NCBI RefSeq assembly: GCF_047948215.1
Contig: NC_134455.1
Location: 149,464,575 to 149,528,574, forward strand
Origin: Lycorma delicatula
Taxonomy: Eukaryota; Arthropoda; Insecta; Hemiptera; Fulgoridae
DNA length: 64,000 bases
Reading direction: 5' to 3'
The position numbers and the translations under genes were made by a program. Positions 35,954-46,570 of this stretch are shown one piece after another; positions within the stretch are counted from its first letter, which is position 1, and each line of letters starts with the position of its first letter. A model generated the notes under the pieces. That model was not told where the DNA came from and did no database searches. It worked only from the letters and a program-made list of their open reading frames with translations.

Positions 35954-37949
35954 CACTGATTCTCAACACTTTAACTCCACGACCCACTCAAAAAAAAATA
36001 TATATAATGAATATTTCGTCACCTCCCACAATCACAACCCAACAAAACCTAATTAAAATTATTCAGTTCCGTTGATAGGAAGTATGAACATGCATGTATA
36101 AAGAGAACAAACATGAGAATTTACAGGTTCCAAATCGATAACTACCTGCTCCTTGTAATTTATATAATAATCGCTTGGAGAGCTTCATGATCGAGCATGC
36201 ATATAATACGTTTGAACATGTAGTACTCTCAGCACTATAAAAGAGGCGTCAGAGATTGCAGAACGTCAGTTTAATTTCAAATGCGAAGCGTGCATCTGGT
36301 GCCTTTATTTAAGTTTTAAAACGGTAGTTCCATTGAAAATATTAATAATTGAGGTTACGGTTGGTTTTGTATGCGATCAAATGGTATAACTGTTTTTTTT
36401 TGTTTTTTTTTTCAATTAGATTCTTGTGCAAAAAGGATAAATTTGTGAAGAACCGAATTGAGTAATCTACATCCAGTGAATAGATTGGTAAAAGTCAAGA
36501 TTGTACAATGAAAGTCATTTAAATTATAATTTATCACATTGGATGGAAAGACACAGTGCGTTGTTTGCTTTCAAGTTCTCTCTGATGAAAGCATGAAACC
36601 GAAAATGTAAGTCGACACTTGAAAAGTAAACATCCGGATCTAGCAGCAAACCCTTGGAGTTTTTCGAAAGAAAATTACATACTTTGAAAAATCAACAGGC
36701 TCTACCTGTAAGTGAAGGCAAACTGATAAAAGTACATTTGAAGCATATTATCTCGTAGCATTAAGAGTAGCTAAGATGTACAAATACCATTCAATCACAG
36801 GAACCCTCACATTGTCTGCTGCAATTGATATCGTCAGTGTTTTAATAGGCGTGGAAGAAGGAAAAAAAGTAGAAAAAAAATTCCGCTTTCTAACGACAGA
36901 GTATCAAGGCCAATCGATAACATGGCTGCTGATGTTCGCGATCAGATAAATCAGCAAGTTGTTCAAGTGAATTTTTTAGTATTCAATTTGATGAATCAAC
37001 AGATGTGGCAAGCATTTCTCAGTTCTTATGTTTTATGAGATATAAATGCGATACGGACAGATCAATGAAAGAAAATATGTTGGTTTGCAAATCAATACCT
37101 GGTCATGCAACAGGACAATGTATTTTTTATATTTTTTAAGAAGCTACTAAAAATTATAACAGATTGAACAAAATGTATAGCACTATGTAGTAATGGTGCA
37201 AGGCGATAACAGGAAAGAACAGCGGAAAATCGTCTTATACCAAGGGCGGAATGGACGTACTGTTTCCTTCACAGATATGTCCTTGCCACAAAGAATATGC
37301 TGAAAAATCTCAAAAATGGTTAATTCTGTTAAAAGTCGTCCATTATAGAATAGGCTGTTTGTTAAGTATGCGATGAATTGGGCGAAAAATAATCTCTTTT
37401 TTCCATTAATCTCTTTTTTATTGCGGGGGAAAGTTTTAATCCGGTTATTGGAATTTCGAGATGAATTAATAATATTTTCCTAGGATTAATAAAAGCCATT
37501 CTCAATCTTTTTACGGAATAATGAGTATACGTTTTGGCTTGCTCGTCGAAGTGAATATGGAAATTTAGAAACAGAAATATTTAAAATATTAATCCCTTTA
37601 GCCATATCTTACCTCTGTGAAAAGCTTTTTTCGTTTATAGTTGCGCTAAAAATGAAATATAGGAATCGTCTTTTATCACTTGAAAGCAATTTACTTTTGT
37701 GTATTTTTAACACAGAGCTTCGTATGGAAAGTTTTTAAATTAAAATCAAACGCAACAATCTCATTAATTTATTTTCTTATTTGTATAAATATATTTTCTT
37801 ATTTGTATTTGTATAAATGTAAGTAAAATGTTTATAATAAATGATACATTTTTCTCATAAAATGATTTCATTATTATTTACTTGAAAAATTGTAGGCTAA
37901 TATCGCGATCCCCTTATTATATCACCGACGCCCTGGTTGAAAAACACTG
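35954..37949 (+). mobile_element. hAT transposon relic (Charlie/ZBED type) with both ends
   Basis: 1,996 bp. The left end CACTGATTCTCAACACTTT and the right end, read inward, CAGTGTTTTTCAACCAGGG form the imperfect terminal inverted repeat of the CAGTG.TTCTCAACC class. It is followed inside by the CACGACCC/GATCCCC-type sequence usual for this group. An 8-bp TSD (ATCTAAAC) flanks both ends. It encloses the decayed ZBED-type transposase at 36,500-37,740. Confidence 0.9.
36500..37740 (+). pseudogene. ZBED5/FAM200-like hAT transposase, broken
   Basis: Plus-strand pieces in three frames. A BED zinc finger reads KTQCVVCF then SRHLKSKHPDLAANP (36,550-36,650; Cys pair and the His pair of the finger). 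A region with AYYLVALRVAKMYKYHSI and TLSAAIDIVSVLIG follows (36,740-36,850). Then come SNDRVSRPIDNMAADVRDQI (about 36,890) and SIQFDESTDVASISQF (36,980), the catalytic-domain DESTD motif. KSIPGHATGQC is at 37,090. A divergent TDG-type segment appears near 37,190, and the C-terminal CEKLFSFIVALKMKYRNRL block (about 37,620) is the dimerisation domain. Living relatives are cut-and-paste transposases, several domesticated in vertebrates. Stops and frameshifts make this copy inactive. Confidence 0.8.
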
Positions 37950-37957
37950 ATCTAAAC
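37950..37957 (+). repeat. hAT target-site duplication (right copy)
   Basis: ATCTAAAC directly after the terminal CACTG, identical to 35,946-35,953. Confidence 0.85.
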
Positions 37958-38009
37958 TGTTCAAGCAAATTGCATTGCTTGTAATCGATCAACGTTATTA
38001 TATTTTGAA

Positions 38010-38163
38010 TTTTTTTTTAACCTCCGAGACCACCGTTAGGTATTGCTTCACATGATGAGATGAATGATTAGTAGTGTGTGAAAATGCCATGACTGACCGG
38101 ATTCGAACCCGGAACCTCCAGATGAAAGGCCGAGACACTACCACTCGCGTCATGGAGGCCGGC
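38010..38163 (-). mobile_element. tRNA-derived SINE (GCCGATCTCC family), copy 2, with TSD
   Basis: Read on the minus strand it starts GCCGGCCTCCATGACG, with A box at 38,140-38,153 and B box GGTTCGAATCC at 38,100-38,110. The body follows (CATGGCATTTTCACAC) and an A tail at 38,010-38,020. The flanking direct repeat ATATTTTGAA (38,000-38,009 and 38,164-38,173) is a perfect 10-bp TSD, so the insertion is about 154 bp. It sits only 42 bases beyond the hAT target site. Confidence 0.9.
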
Positions 38164-38399
38164 ATATTTTGAAATTCTGGGAAAAAATTTATTAAAATTC
38201 CTATTTGTGTTGTTTTAGTCTATACGCGATGATCTTCAGGTAAGTTGTCATGCGCTGTTCGTTCTTCTATTGTTGATATCGTTGCACAACTTCAGCAATG
38301 TGTGTTTGATTTATTAAATATGTTTTGTTCACAGGCAGTCTTATGTTAATGTGGCCTCCTAGCAGCTGGGTTACATCTTGTTGAATTTATTGATGTTCA

Positions 38400-39345
38400 T
38401 CTATCATTGTATTTATGAATCTCCATAGGAGGGATGGTGAACAGTCATCAACGTCTGATATTTATTAAGCCAACCCTCAGCGGCATTGTTTGTTCTCTGC
38501 TGGCCACTTATCACGAGGTCATACACGTTCCACATTTTGATAGGGAATCTTGCGTTCTCGGCTCTTCGACAGTCTCGAGATTGTCTTCCTCTTACATATA
38601 CCTGCTTGACGTATTCCATGAGATCGTCCAGATCCTTTGACATTATTTCAACATTGTCATCAAGGACATTTTCCACGGAAACAAATGATAATCCCAGCAG
38701 CAATGAAATTTGATTCCGTACATCACTCCCTATGGTGTTATATTCTGCTGCAAATCCCACTGACTGAATTTGACGCCAGGTCGATTGAGACCAATGTAAT
38801 AAGCAACCTTATATGTTTGCATTTGGAAAAATTGGTCGAGCTGCGTCAATAATTGCCAACTCAAAATCCATTATGATAGTTCTAGGACGTATATGTATAT
38901 TTGCTACTCGAGCTGTATCCACAACACGTTCATACAGCAGTCTACACGTGTCCTCCGTTTTCTGCGGATCAGAGCATATGGGAAGACGTAACCTTGGAAA
39001 ATACCATCTAATGTAAATAATTGCATGAATTGATTTGGCACCGTCTTAAAAGTACCGTCTGCAAACTTTATTGGGCGAGAAGAGAGCAATCTCAGGTTCT
39101 CCACTGAGACAAAAATAGGTATTCTGTTCTTATCTTCTGGTTTGAAGTTGTACAAAAGGAACCTCTCTCCAGCACATGTAACGCGGTATTCATCGGAAAT
39201 GTCAATATCTTGCAAAGAAATGGAATTGGCAGGTCGGCCTCTATTTTGATTTCAATTAATCTGTCGTCGCAACGTATTCCTTTCAGGTAACATCAAAAGC
39301 AGTTCTTCCTCATGCACGTCTCATATAGTCAATCTCATGGTTTGT
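38400..39345 (-). pseudogene. Mutator-like (MULE) transposase, one main frameshift
   Basis: Minus strand. An N-terminal part near 39,290 (LLMLPERNTLRRQI) leads into frame 39,215-38,904: CAGERFLLYNFKPEDKNRI, then FADGTFKTVPNQFMQLFTLD with the first catalytic Asp (DGTFK). The frame shifts near 38,950 (inside RRK) and continues as IIMDFELAIIDAARPIFPNA with the second Asp, then the GC..H..QS motif. Frame 38,760-38,413 gives EVEIM-type acidic sequence, then FPIKMWNVYDLV and RTNNAAEGW, the conserved third motif with Glu. The order and spacing are those of the MULE transposase domain seen in many arthropod proteins with a FLYWCH finger; no FLYWCH finger was found here. One frameshift and one stop (NI*GC) suggest moderate age. 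Confidence 0.8.
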
Positions 39346-39574
39346 GTTGGGGGTTCATCTTTTTTTGGGATAAATCACCTCTGCCATAATTTTCGATGAA
39401 TTTTTCTCTTCCATACGAAGAAATTAACTGATCTATCCTAGATAACAATTTTTATCCTCATCCTTGTTCTAATAGATCCTCCTACTCATACATGACTCAT
39501 CTTATCTTTAGATAATTATATGTTTTTATATAATCTGATTGCTATTTCCTGTGTATCGAAACCTTTTCAATGCA
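39346..39574. other. short AT-rich spacer between MULE and Penelope-like relics
   Basis: No feature seen. Confidence 0.5.
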
Positions 39575-40250
39575 CATATTTAGATACATATTTAGGAAAT
39601 AAAGTATTAAAAAATTAAATACTAAGGTGTCATTCAATAAAAGATACGTAGATGACATTCTAGTATGTGTACATGAACAGGATTCTGATTTAAAATTAAA
39701 AGAATTTAACCTATTTAATGAACATATACAATTTATAAAGGAAGTTGTGATTAACAATAATATAAACTTTTTGAATTTAACAATAACTCATTTCGAAAAG
39801 AAAATATCAACAAAATGGTATGTAAAACCAACATCTTCAGGCAGACACCTAAATTTCCTATCAACATAACCAATATGACATAAAAAATCAGTAATCAACA
39901 GTCTTGCAAAGTAATAAATTTTATAAACCCCGAAGGTAGACCAGAATATATAAAAACAGCAAAAGATCTACTACTAAATCATAATTAGCCGGTAAATACC
40001 ATAAATTAAATATATAAAAATACAATTCATAAACACAATATTAATATATCAGCCAACCTTCCGAATAAAAATAATAAGAGTGAGAATTATGTTGCATTAC
40101 CATATGTCGCAGATCTGTCAAAAAATATTAAAAAATTGCTACAAAAGGATTTCGGAATAGCCCATCAAAATTATAGCAATCTGAATAGTAGTATGTTTTC
40201 TAAATTAAAATCGCTGATAGAAAAAAAATTAACAAGCCAACATAGTATAC
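39575..40250 (+). pseudogene. Penelope-like element, C-terminal half of the reverse transcriptase
   Basis: Plus strand. Frame 39,627-39,869 starts FNKRYVDDILVCV with the catalytic YVDD (39,645-39,656). It is followed by FNEHIQFIKEVVINNNINFL, LTITHF and KWYVKPTSSGRHLNF, the (F/I)LDL.I and W..KPT.SGR.LN.. motifs of Penelope-like elements. Further on in other frames come NYVALPYVADLSKNIKKLL and FGIAHQNYSNLNSSMFSKLK, the linker before the GIY-YIG nuclease. It stops near 40,250, where the nuclease should begin. The first 50 bases (EYLE.KVLEKL-like) overlap in homology with the end of the block at 40,285-40,805. Confidence 0.75.
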
Positions 40251-40284
40251 ATAACAAAATAAGAAGCGAAACTAATAAGTATCA

Positions 40285-40805
40285 ATAACGCGATACCGCC
40301 AAGAATCTACAAGATAATAAAATTACATAAAAATGATTATCCTATAAGGCCTATAGTAAATTGTATACAGAGTCCGACGTACAAGCTATACAAATTTTTG
40401 GTTATAATATTACAACAAATAATCGGGGGAAAAATACAGCATCAAAGATTCTTGGAAATCCCACAAATTTATTAATAAACAAATAATACCCACACACCAC
40501 AAATTAATTTTGTTGCATGTAATTTCTTTATATACCACAATTCAGAAGAATTTAGTAATTGAAGCGATAGAAAGCAAATGGAGTGAAATTCAAAAGAAAC
40601 TAAAATAAAAACAAAACAGAATTTTTAGAATGTATAAATATTTGCATAGATAATATGTATTTTAAATTTGAAAATAAATTATATGAACAATGCCATGGTT
40701 TAGCGATAGGATTCACCAATTTCTTGCTTGCTTAGCAAACCTAACTGTGGAATATTTAGAAAATAAAGTATTAGAAAAATTAAATGAAAATGAAATCGAA
40801 AATTA
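40285..40805 (+). pseudogene. Penelope-like element, N-terminal half of the reverse transcriptase
   Basis: Plus strand, with at least four frame changes. PPRIYKIIKLHKNDYPIRPI opens the block, then VNCIQSPTYKL (RT start motifs). Next are the degraded KLILLHVISLYTTIQKNLVI (motif A; the expected Asp of SFDVxSLFT is read as His) and IEAIESKWSEI. The block ends NKLYEQCHGLAIGFTNFLLA (motif B, Q..GLA.GSP.S) and LTVEYLENKVLEKLNENE. It ends where the other half begins, so the two pieces together cover the RT in reversed order. Confidence 0.75.
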
Positions 40806-42839
40806 ATTATTCCAAGATGATTATTACATTCTAAGATGATATCGCCTACATCAACTCTGTCATAATATTATAGAATTTTTCCAAAATGATATCCCCTAGC
40901 AACGTGGACAAGCAATGTTTTAACTTCCAATAATGGTAACAATATCTGCCTTGATATTATAACTCACAGTGAAATGAAAACAGACCTAAATCTGCGCGGA
41001 CTAAAAGAAAGTAGACCAAAACTAATGGTGGACAAAAATACCAGTGGACGTTAAATAAAATGAATAAACAAAACAGTGGACATTGGATTTTTTGTGGATC
41101 TCAGCGTAAGCGAACCTTACCGTGTAGACCAAATGTCCGCTAATCATATTTATTTACTTTTTATAAGGCACTAAAATAATTTGGAAATAAGGATTTTTAT
41201 TAGAAGAAAATGAGTATCAGTTAAACTATTTAATAATTAGAATTTGAGAAAAATAATTATATTTTTATTTAATTTTTTAAACGATTTTTGTTTAAGTTAT
41301 TAATCGTTATTAACGTAATATTTACAAGGTTATCAATCCTAAGGTGAATTCAATCTCATCTACATTCAAAGATGTGCAAATTTATTAGCATTTACATATT
41401 GATCCTTGTTTGAATTTTGCCGTATTAAATCTTTTCTCTTTTATTATTTAAATTTGAGAGTTTATTTTATTTGATATATACCAGTTAACCGTTGTGTTTA
41501 ATCGTAGTAAACAATTTTCGTAGTAAACAATAATCCGATCGTAGGAAAACTTCATCCGATCGATGGAAAAAAATAATCGATTTTCAAAGAATTTTCGTTT
41601 TTTATACGAGTACAAGATGAGAGTTCAAAAAGAATTTTGTTGGAAATAAAATATTTTATTTTGAATAAGTTAACAAAACCTTCTAGACCCATTAACTTAA
41701 AAAAAGTTTGGAATCTCAAATTTGCCAGACAGAAATTTAGAACTCGTATTTATAAAATAAATTGTTAGGTAAGAAGGAAAAGAAAATGTTTCCTTGAGTA
41801 CTTACATCACAATATTAAAGTGGTTTGTGGAAAAGCGCATAAAAGCCAAAGAGCTGTTACGATAAAATTGAGTTTATAGAAACTTGTCGAATTGTTGACT
41901 TAGTACTTTATTCTTTAAATTTGATTTTGTTTCTTAGATTTCTCTGACTTATTTTAAACATTTTTCTAGTATAGTAAAACATAACAAATATCTTATTTAC
42001 TTATTCCTTTCCCATAGACTGAAATTTCAAGAGGAGAAAAAACACCGGAAGTAAAAATAGAAGATTATTAACAACGTATGTTTTAACATTAACTCATAGA
42101 ATTAAATAGAAGATGAATTTCAATAAAATTAATTACATTAGCTTCTCGAATGAAGAATCAGACTTACTGGTACAGTTCTTCCATTCAATAAATGAAACAG
42201 AGGAGATTGTTAGAAGACGATTTCCTCTGTCCCCCTCAATTTCAATCTTCTCGTAGAATGGAGGTTCTTCTATTCTGCCAGAGGAGTTGGCAAGTCTCCT
42301 GTTATAAATTAATTATTATTTATCAAAATGTTTTCAGTATAAGGATAATAGTCTCCTGGCTGTAAAAAATTAAATATTTTTTTTATGCATTATAATTTTG
42401 GTAATTACCTGTTTTTGTTTTAAAAACAAGCTATATAAAGAGCTATACATATCAAGCTATATGTAATATATATCAGATATGTAATATGATATATATAGAC
42501 AAGCTATATATATCAATATGCAATATTTTTAATTTTTTCCAGTACGAAGAGAATTAGGCAAGGAAATGTGAGATCAAGTTTCGACCTTATCCTACTCTTT
42601 TCAAATAAAATATATTTTGAAATTATTTAAATTCATTGAAATTATTATATTTTTTAAGTTTAAAATTCTGTATACGTTATTATTTTAAAAAGGTCTTATA
42701 TTTTTTAAACAATGCTTCCAATAACCTTTTAATTTTTTACCGACCCTTTTTAAGTTTAATATCATCAGTTTTACTTAGACCTTATTTTTTTACGATTAAT
42801 TCTCCATATAAACTCAATGCTTGTATAGTGGGAATATGA
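40806..42839. other. AT-rich intergenic sequence
   Basis: 40,860-41,060 may still be Penelope-like sequence but is too decayed to read. 42,430-42,520 is an internally repetitive AAGCTATAT-rich tract. No gene. Confidence 0.5.
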
Positions 42840-42942
42840 CATGGAAATTTTGTAGCGTATGAAAAATGCTGTGCCCAACGGGTATTTGAACCTTGGACTT
42901 CAAGATGAAAAGCCGAGAAGCTACCGCTTCACGAAGATCGGC
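42840..42942 (-). mobile_element. tRNA-derived SINE (GCCGATCTCC family), copy 3
   Basis: On the minus strand it starts GCCGATCTTCGTGAAGCGG. A box lies near 42,921-42,933 and B box, read AAGGTTCAAATAC, at 42,881-42,893. The body CAGCATTTTTCATACGC is shared with copies 1 and 2. The B box has lost the CG of GGTTCGA, as expected for an older, mutated copy. Confidence 0.7.
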
Positions 42943-45892
42943 ATTTACTTTTTGATATTCCATAAATCTGTTTTTGATTCATCGTGAAAAAATCCTCATC
43001 ATTCTAACGCGAAATTACATTTTATTTTGCGCATTATTATATTAAAACTATTGCATACGGAGCCTTATAAAAGCAAACATAAACAAGACAGGACTTTACA
43101 GAAGCAGATGAGCCAACATGACTTAAAATTTAAGGTATCCTTATGAAATTTTCTTCACAAAATATAATGATTAGTTACGTAACAAACAATAGATCAATCC
43201 CAGGGAAAAGGAAATACAGACCAGTAGTCTGCAGACCGCCTGAATATGAGTAGAACATTTTTGAGGCAAGTAATTGTCTTCCTGATTTTTTTTATTCAGT
43301 AATTGTCTCTTTGAAATAATAATAATAAAAAACAAAAATGAGAATATGATTTTGAAAAATATTAAAAACCACGGAGGTTTTTTATTTTTGATCAGGTTTT
43401 TTCAATATTGTGAAATGGTTTTATAAATCTATAATTAGAATTAAGCCTAGTAATTATGCAATTTTTTAATCCTACATTTTCTATTCTCTGCTATGAACCT
43501 AGTTTGACGCAACAGTAAAACGTTAGCTGCGTATTACTTCCAGTTACGACGGTTATAAATAAAAATTAAATTTGGTAGTAGGTTTCTTGGGCTTTTATTC
43601 CTGGTTACTACAAGTACATGTAATTTGATACAGAAAGGTGCCAATTTTACTTAAAAAAAACACCAATTTTTTTAACGTGTAAAAAATGTAATTTAACTGT
43701 AACACAGCTGAAAAATGTATCAGATTTGACGTATCTGTTCGTTAAATAAATCAATGATGTGTGTGTATTTTGAACGATTTTGTATTCCAAACTTCATGTT
43801 TACAATTTTTGATTGAACTTTCTTGTTTTTCTGAACGATCTGAAATCATTCAAATAAGACTTTCCATTAATAAACATATTTTCTATTCTTAATACGAGAA
43901 TATTTATAAAGACTTTTCGGAAGCTGAAGCTTAAAAGAGATACAAAGATGTGTTGCAGATGAAAGCAAAGTAGATTTGAAATTATGCTCGCTTTATTGTA
44001 TCTAAATTAATTTGATTAGTTTTGTTGAATGCAAAACTTAAATATAAATCATACAAAACCTTTTACATTAATGTAGAAATAAAATTTTTTGCACGCTATA
44101 AAAATGAGATAAAATTGATGGAATAATATGATTTAAAAAAGACCGACTTATACCAAAAGTAAAAAGTAAACTTACTTTAATTAAATTTAAATCTTCGTTA
44201 AAAAACCGATTACATGTATGAAAAATCCCTTCAGATTTCTACATCTAAGTAAACATACAATAATGTGTAGTCATTACTTTCCTCTCAAAATAAAATTGGT
44301 TAAACATTTCCAGTTTTCGTAAAAAAGAGGACGACGATGTTGTATCATTTTACGGTGTAGCCTACACTGAATGAAAAAATAGGACCTGTTTTCGGAAGTT
44401 AATAAACTTAATATAGTATAATATTATATTATGTGAACGCATAAATACATAAATTAATAATATTTTAAATCCTTAATAAGATAATTGATTTAAATTACGA
44501 TAATGTATGGAAAACATATATTAAAAAAAGAAAACAAAAACAACTTCATGAAATATTAAAACTACTCGACAGTTTTCGTCAAGTAATATAACTATTTATA
44601 CAAAAAAAATACAGAAGCAATAAGTTTATTTCCATAAATTAATGTAAATTTAATAGTATATTATTTTTTATTTAATTTCTTATATCACTAGAAAAATCAT
44701 TAGTTTACCATATTAAAATATGATAAGCTATTATATTTACCTCTAATCTCATAAAATGAATTATATCCCGATTAATTCTTTATAATCATTGAGTTTTGTA
44801 CAAAAATATTAATACGAAAATTTATAAAAATGTCATATAAATGATACTGCTGAAAAAATTAATTTGATTAAAGATAACATAAGAAAAACTGAATGAAATA
44901 ATAATATTAATAATAATGCACTGTGATTAAAGCCTATAACAATCGAACATATTATTTTTCCCAGTAATTCTCATATTCCTGTTGATTTGATATTATTTTA
45001 GCAATTTCAGCCAACATTTCTATAAAAAGTGTCTAAAAATGTATCAAATTTGCTAAAAAAAGTGTCTTCAGCTTAAAAACCTTCATGTTTATTTGTCTTA
45101 TTTTTTATCAATAGAGTCAATAATTTATCAATTTTGCCCTGCCTTGTACACAAATTAATAAATCAACAAAGCTATAATTCAACCAAAAAGTCATCTTATA
45201 TATAAACGAATTCTACATATGCATTAACATTCAGCAAAATTTTGTTCTGTAATTAATTATGAAAAAGGCAGGAGTAGTTACTGGAAATAGATGGCTGCAA
45301 AAACATAGTATTATACAGATAGAGTGCTCTTGAAGCCTTTTTAAGAATCTCCTTTCATATTATAGAGTTATGTTAAATGGAAATTTTTTTCAGGACTTTT
45401 TACGATATATTATTATTTTTAATAAAGTAATACTATCGATAAAATAATTACGAGTATCAAGCACGATAACAAGTTAAAAATCAAAATCAAACCGAGCGGA
45501 TATTAATTCGAACAAAAAACTAGTGTCTCCGTATTTTATTATTAAAATCGGGAAAGTTATATAAAAACAGCTGAGGTGCCGCCACACTGTACACGACCGA
45601 CATAATTAACTATTTGTGTATGTTTTAGATGTAGTACACTCGTAAAAAAATACAGAGCGACAGAAGAGTCACGGAATTCCAGTAGAAAGATTGTTTATCG
45701 GGATCTATTTATTAATTAATTTCTGAAAATTTATATTTAAATTAAATTGTAAATTCTGTTAATACATTTTCGAAAATATTGTGTGTCCGTCTTTTACCTT
45801 AATATATATTGTATCGTTTTTAACGAGACACACGTTTCGTGTCGTTATATTATATTGCACTTACCTGTGAAAACGGGTTGACAGACCTATAT
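42943..45892. other. AT-rich intergenic sequence
   Basis: No gene or recognised repeat. Confidence 0.55.
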
Positions 45893-46570
45893 TTATTACT
45901 TCGTTGTACAAAGTAAAGTACTACGATCGCGAAAAATTTCGGCTTTCAGATTTCTACGGAAATATCCATTTTGACCATAAAATCATTTTGACTAGTTTCG
46001 GCGTGACGTCTCTACGTAAGTAAGTATATATCTCGCATAACTAAAAACCATTAGTCGTAGTATGTTGAAATTTTGGATTTAGGGCTGTTGTAACATCTAG
46101 TTGTGCACTGCCCCTTCTGATTGCAATCGACCAAAAGTGTCCAAAAAAGCCCAAAATCCCAAATAATTTGGATTTTGGACTTTTTCTTAACTGCAGTATT
46201 TACGCCCTCACTGAGAGCTTAATAAGTGGTACTTATTTTCATTGGTTCTAGAGTTATAGCAAAATAAAGTTTTAATTTTCAAATATATGAATCTTACATC
46301 AGGTAGACACATCGGTTCGAATCCGACTTTATCTCCTTTTTTATTTTTATTATTATTTTTTTTTTTTACTTTAAATATATTGATTTATTAATAATTATTA
46401 ACCTCTGATTGTAAAAAAATCTTTAGTATAAATAGTAATTCAATAATAACAATAAAAAAAATCAGAAGTTATTAATGAAAAAAATTTTATGTACTTCTCA
46501 TTTTAAAAAAAAATATGCATATGTAATTTAATAGACGTAAAAGGAAATCATTTGATGTTCACATCAGATT
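45893..46570 (-). repeat. dispersed repeat family R, copy D
   Basis: Reverse orientation. The family right end appears at 45,893-45,920 (TTACTTCGTTGTACAAAGTAAA) and the left end at 46,560-46,570 (ACATCAGA). Carries TCGGTTCGAATCCGACTTTA near 46,312, a perfect B box on the plus strand, and ACATCTAGTTGTGCAC near 46,093. Confidence 0.8.

Noticed and set aside
38099..38153. Possible genuine tRNA gene
   Set aside because: A and B boxes are present, but the tRNA fold is not complete, the unit continues into a shared body with A tail, and a TSD surrounds it: a SINE.
46300..46330. GGTTCGAATCC as a tRNA gene
   Set aside because: It is the B-box-like landmark inside dispersed repeat copy D and recurs in the other copies; no acceptor or anticodon arms fit.
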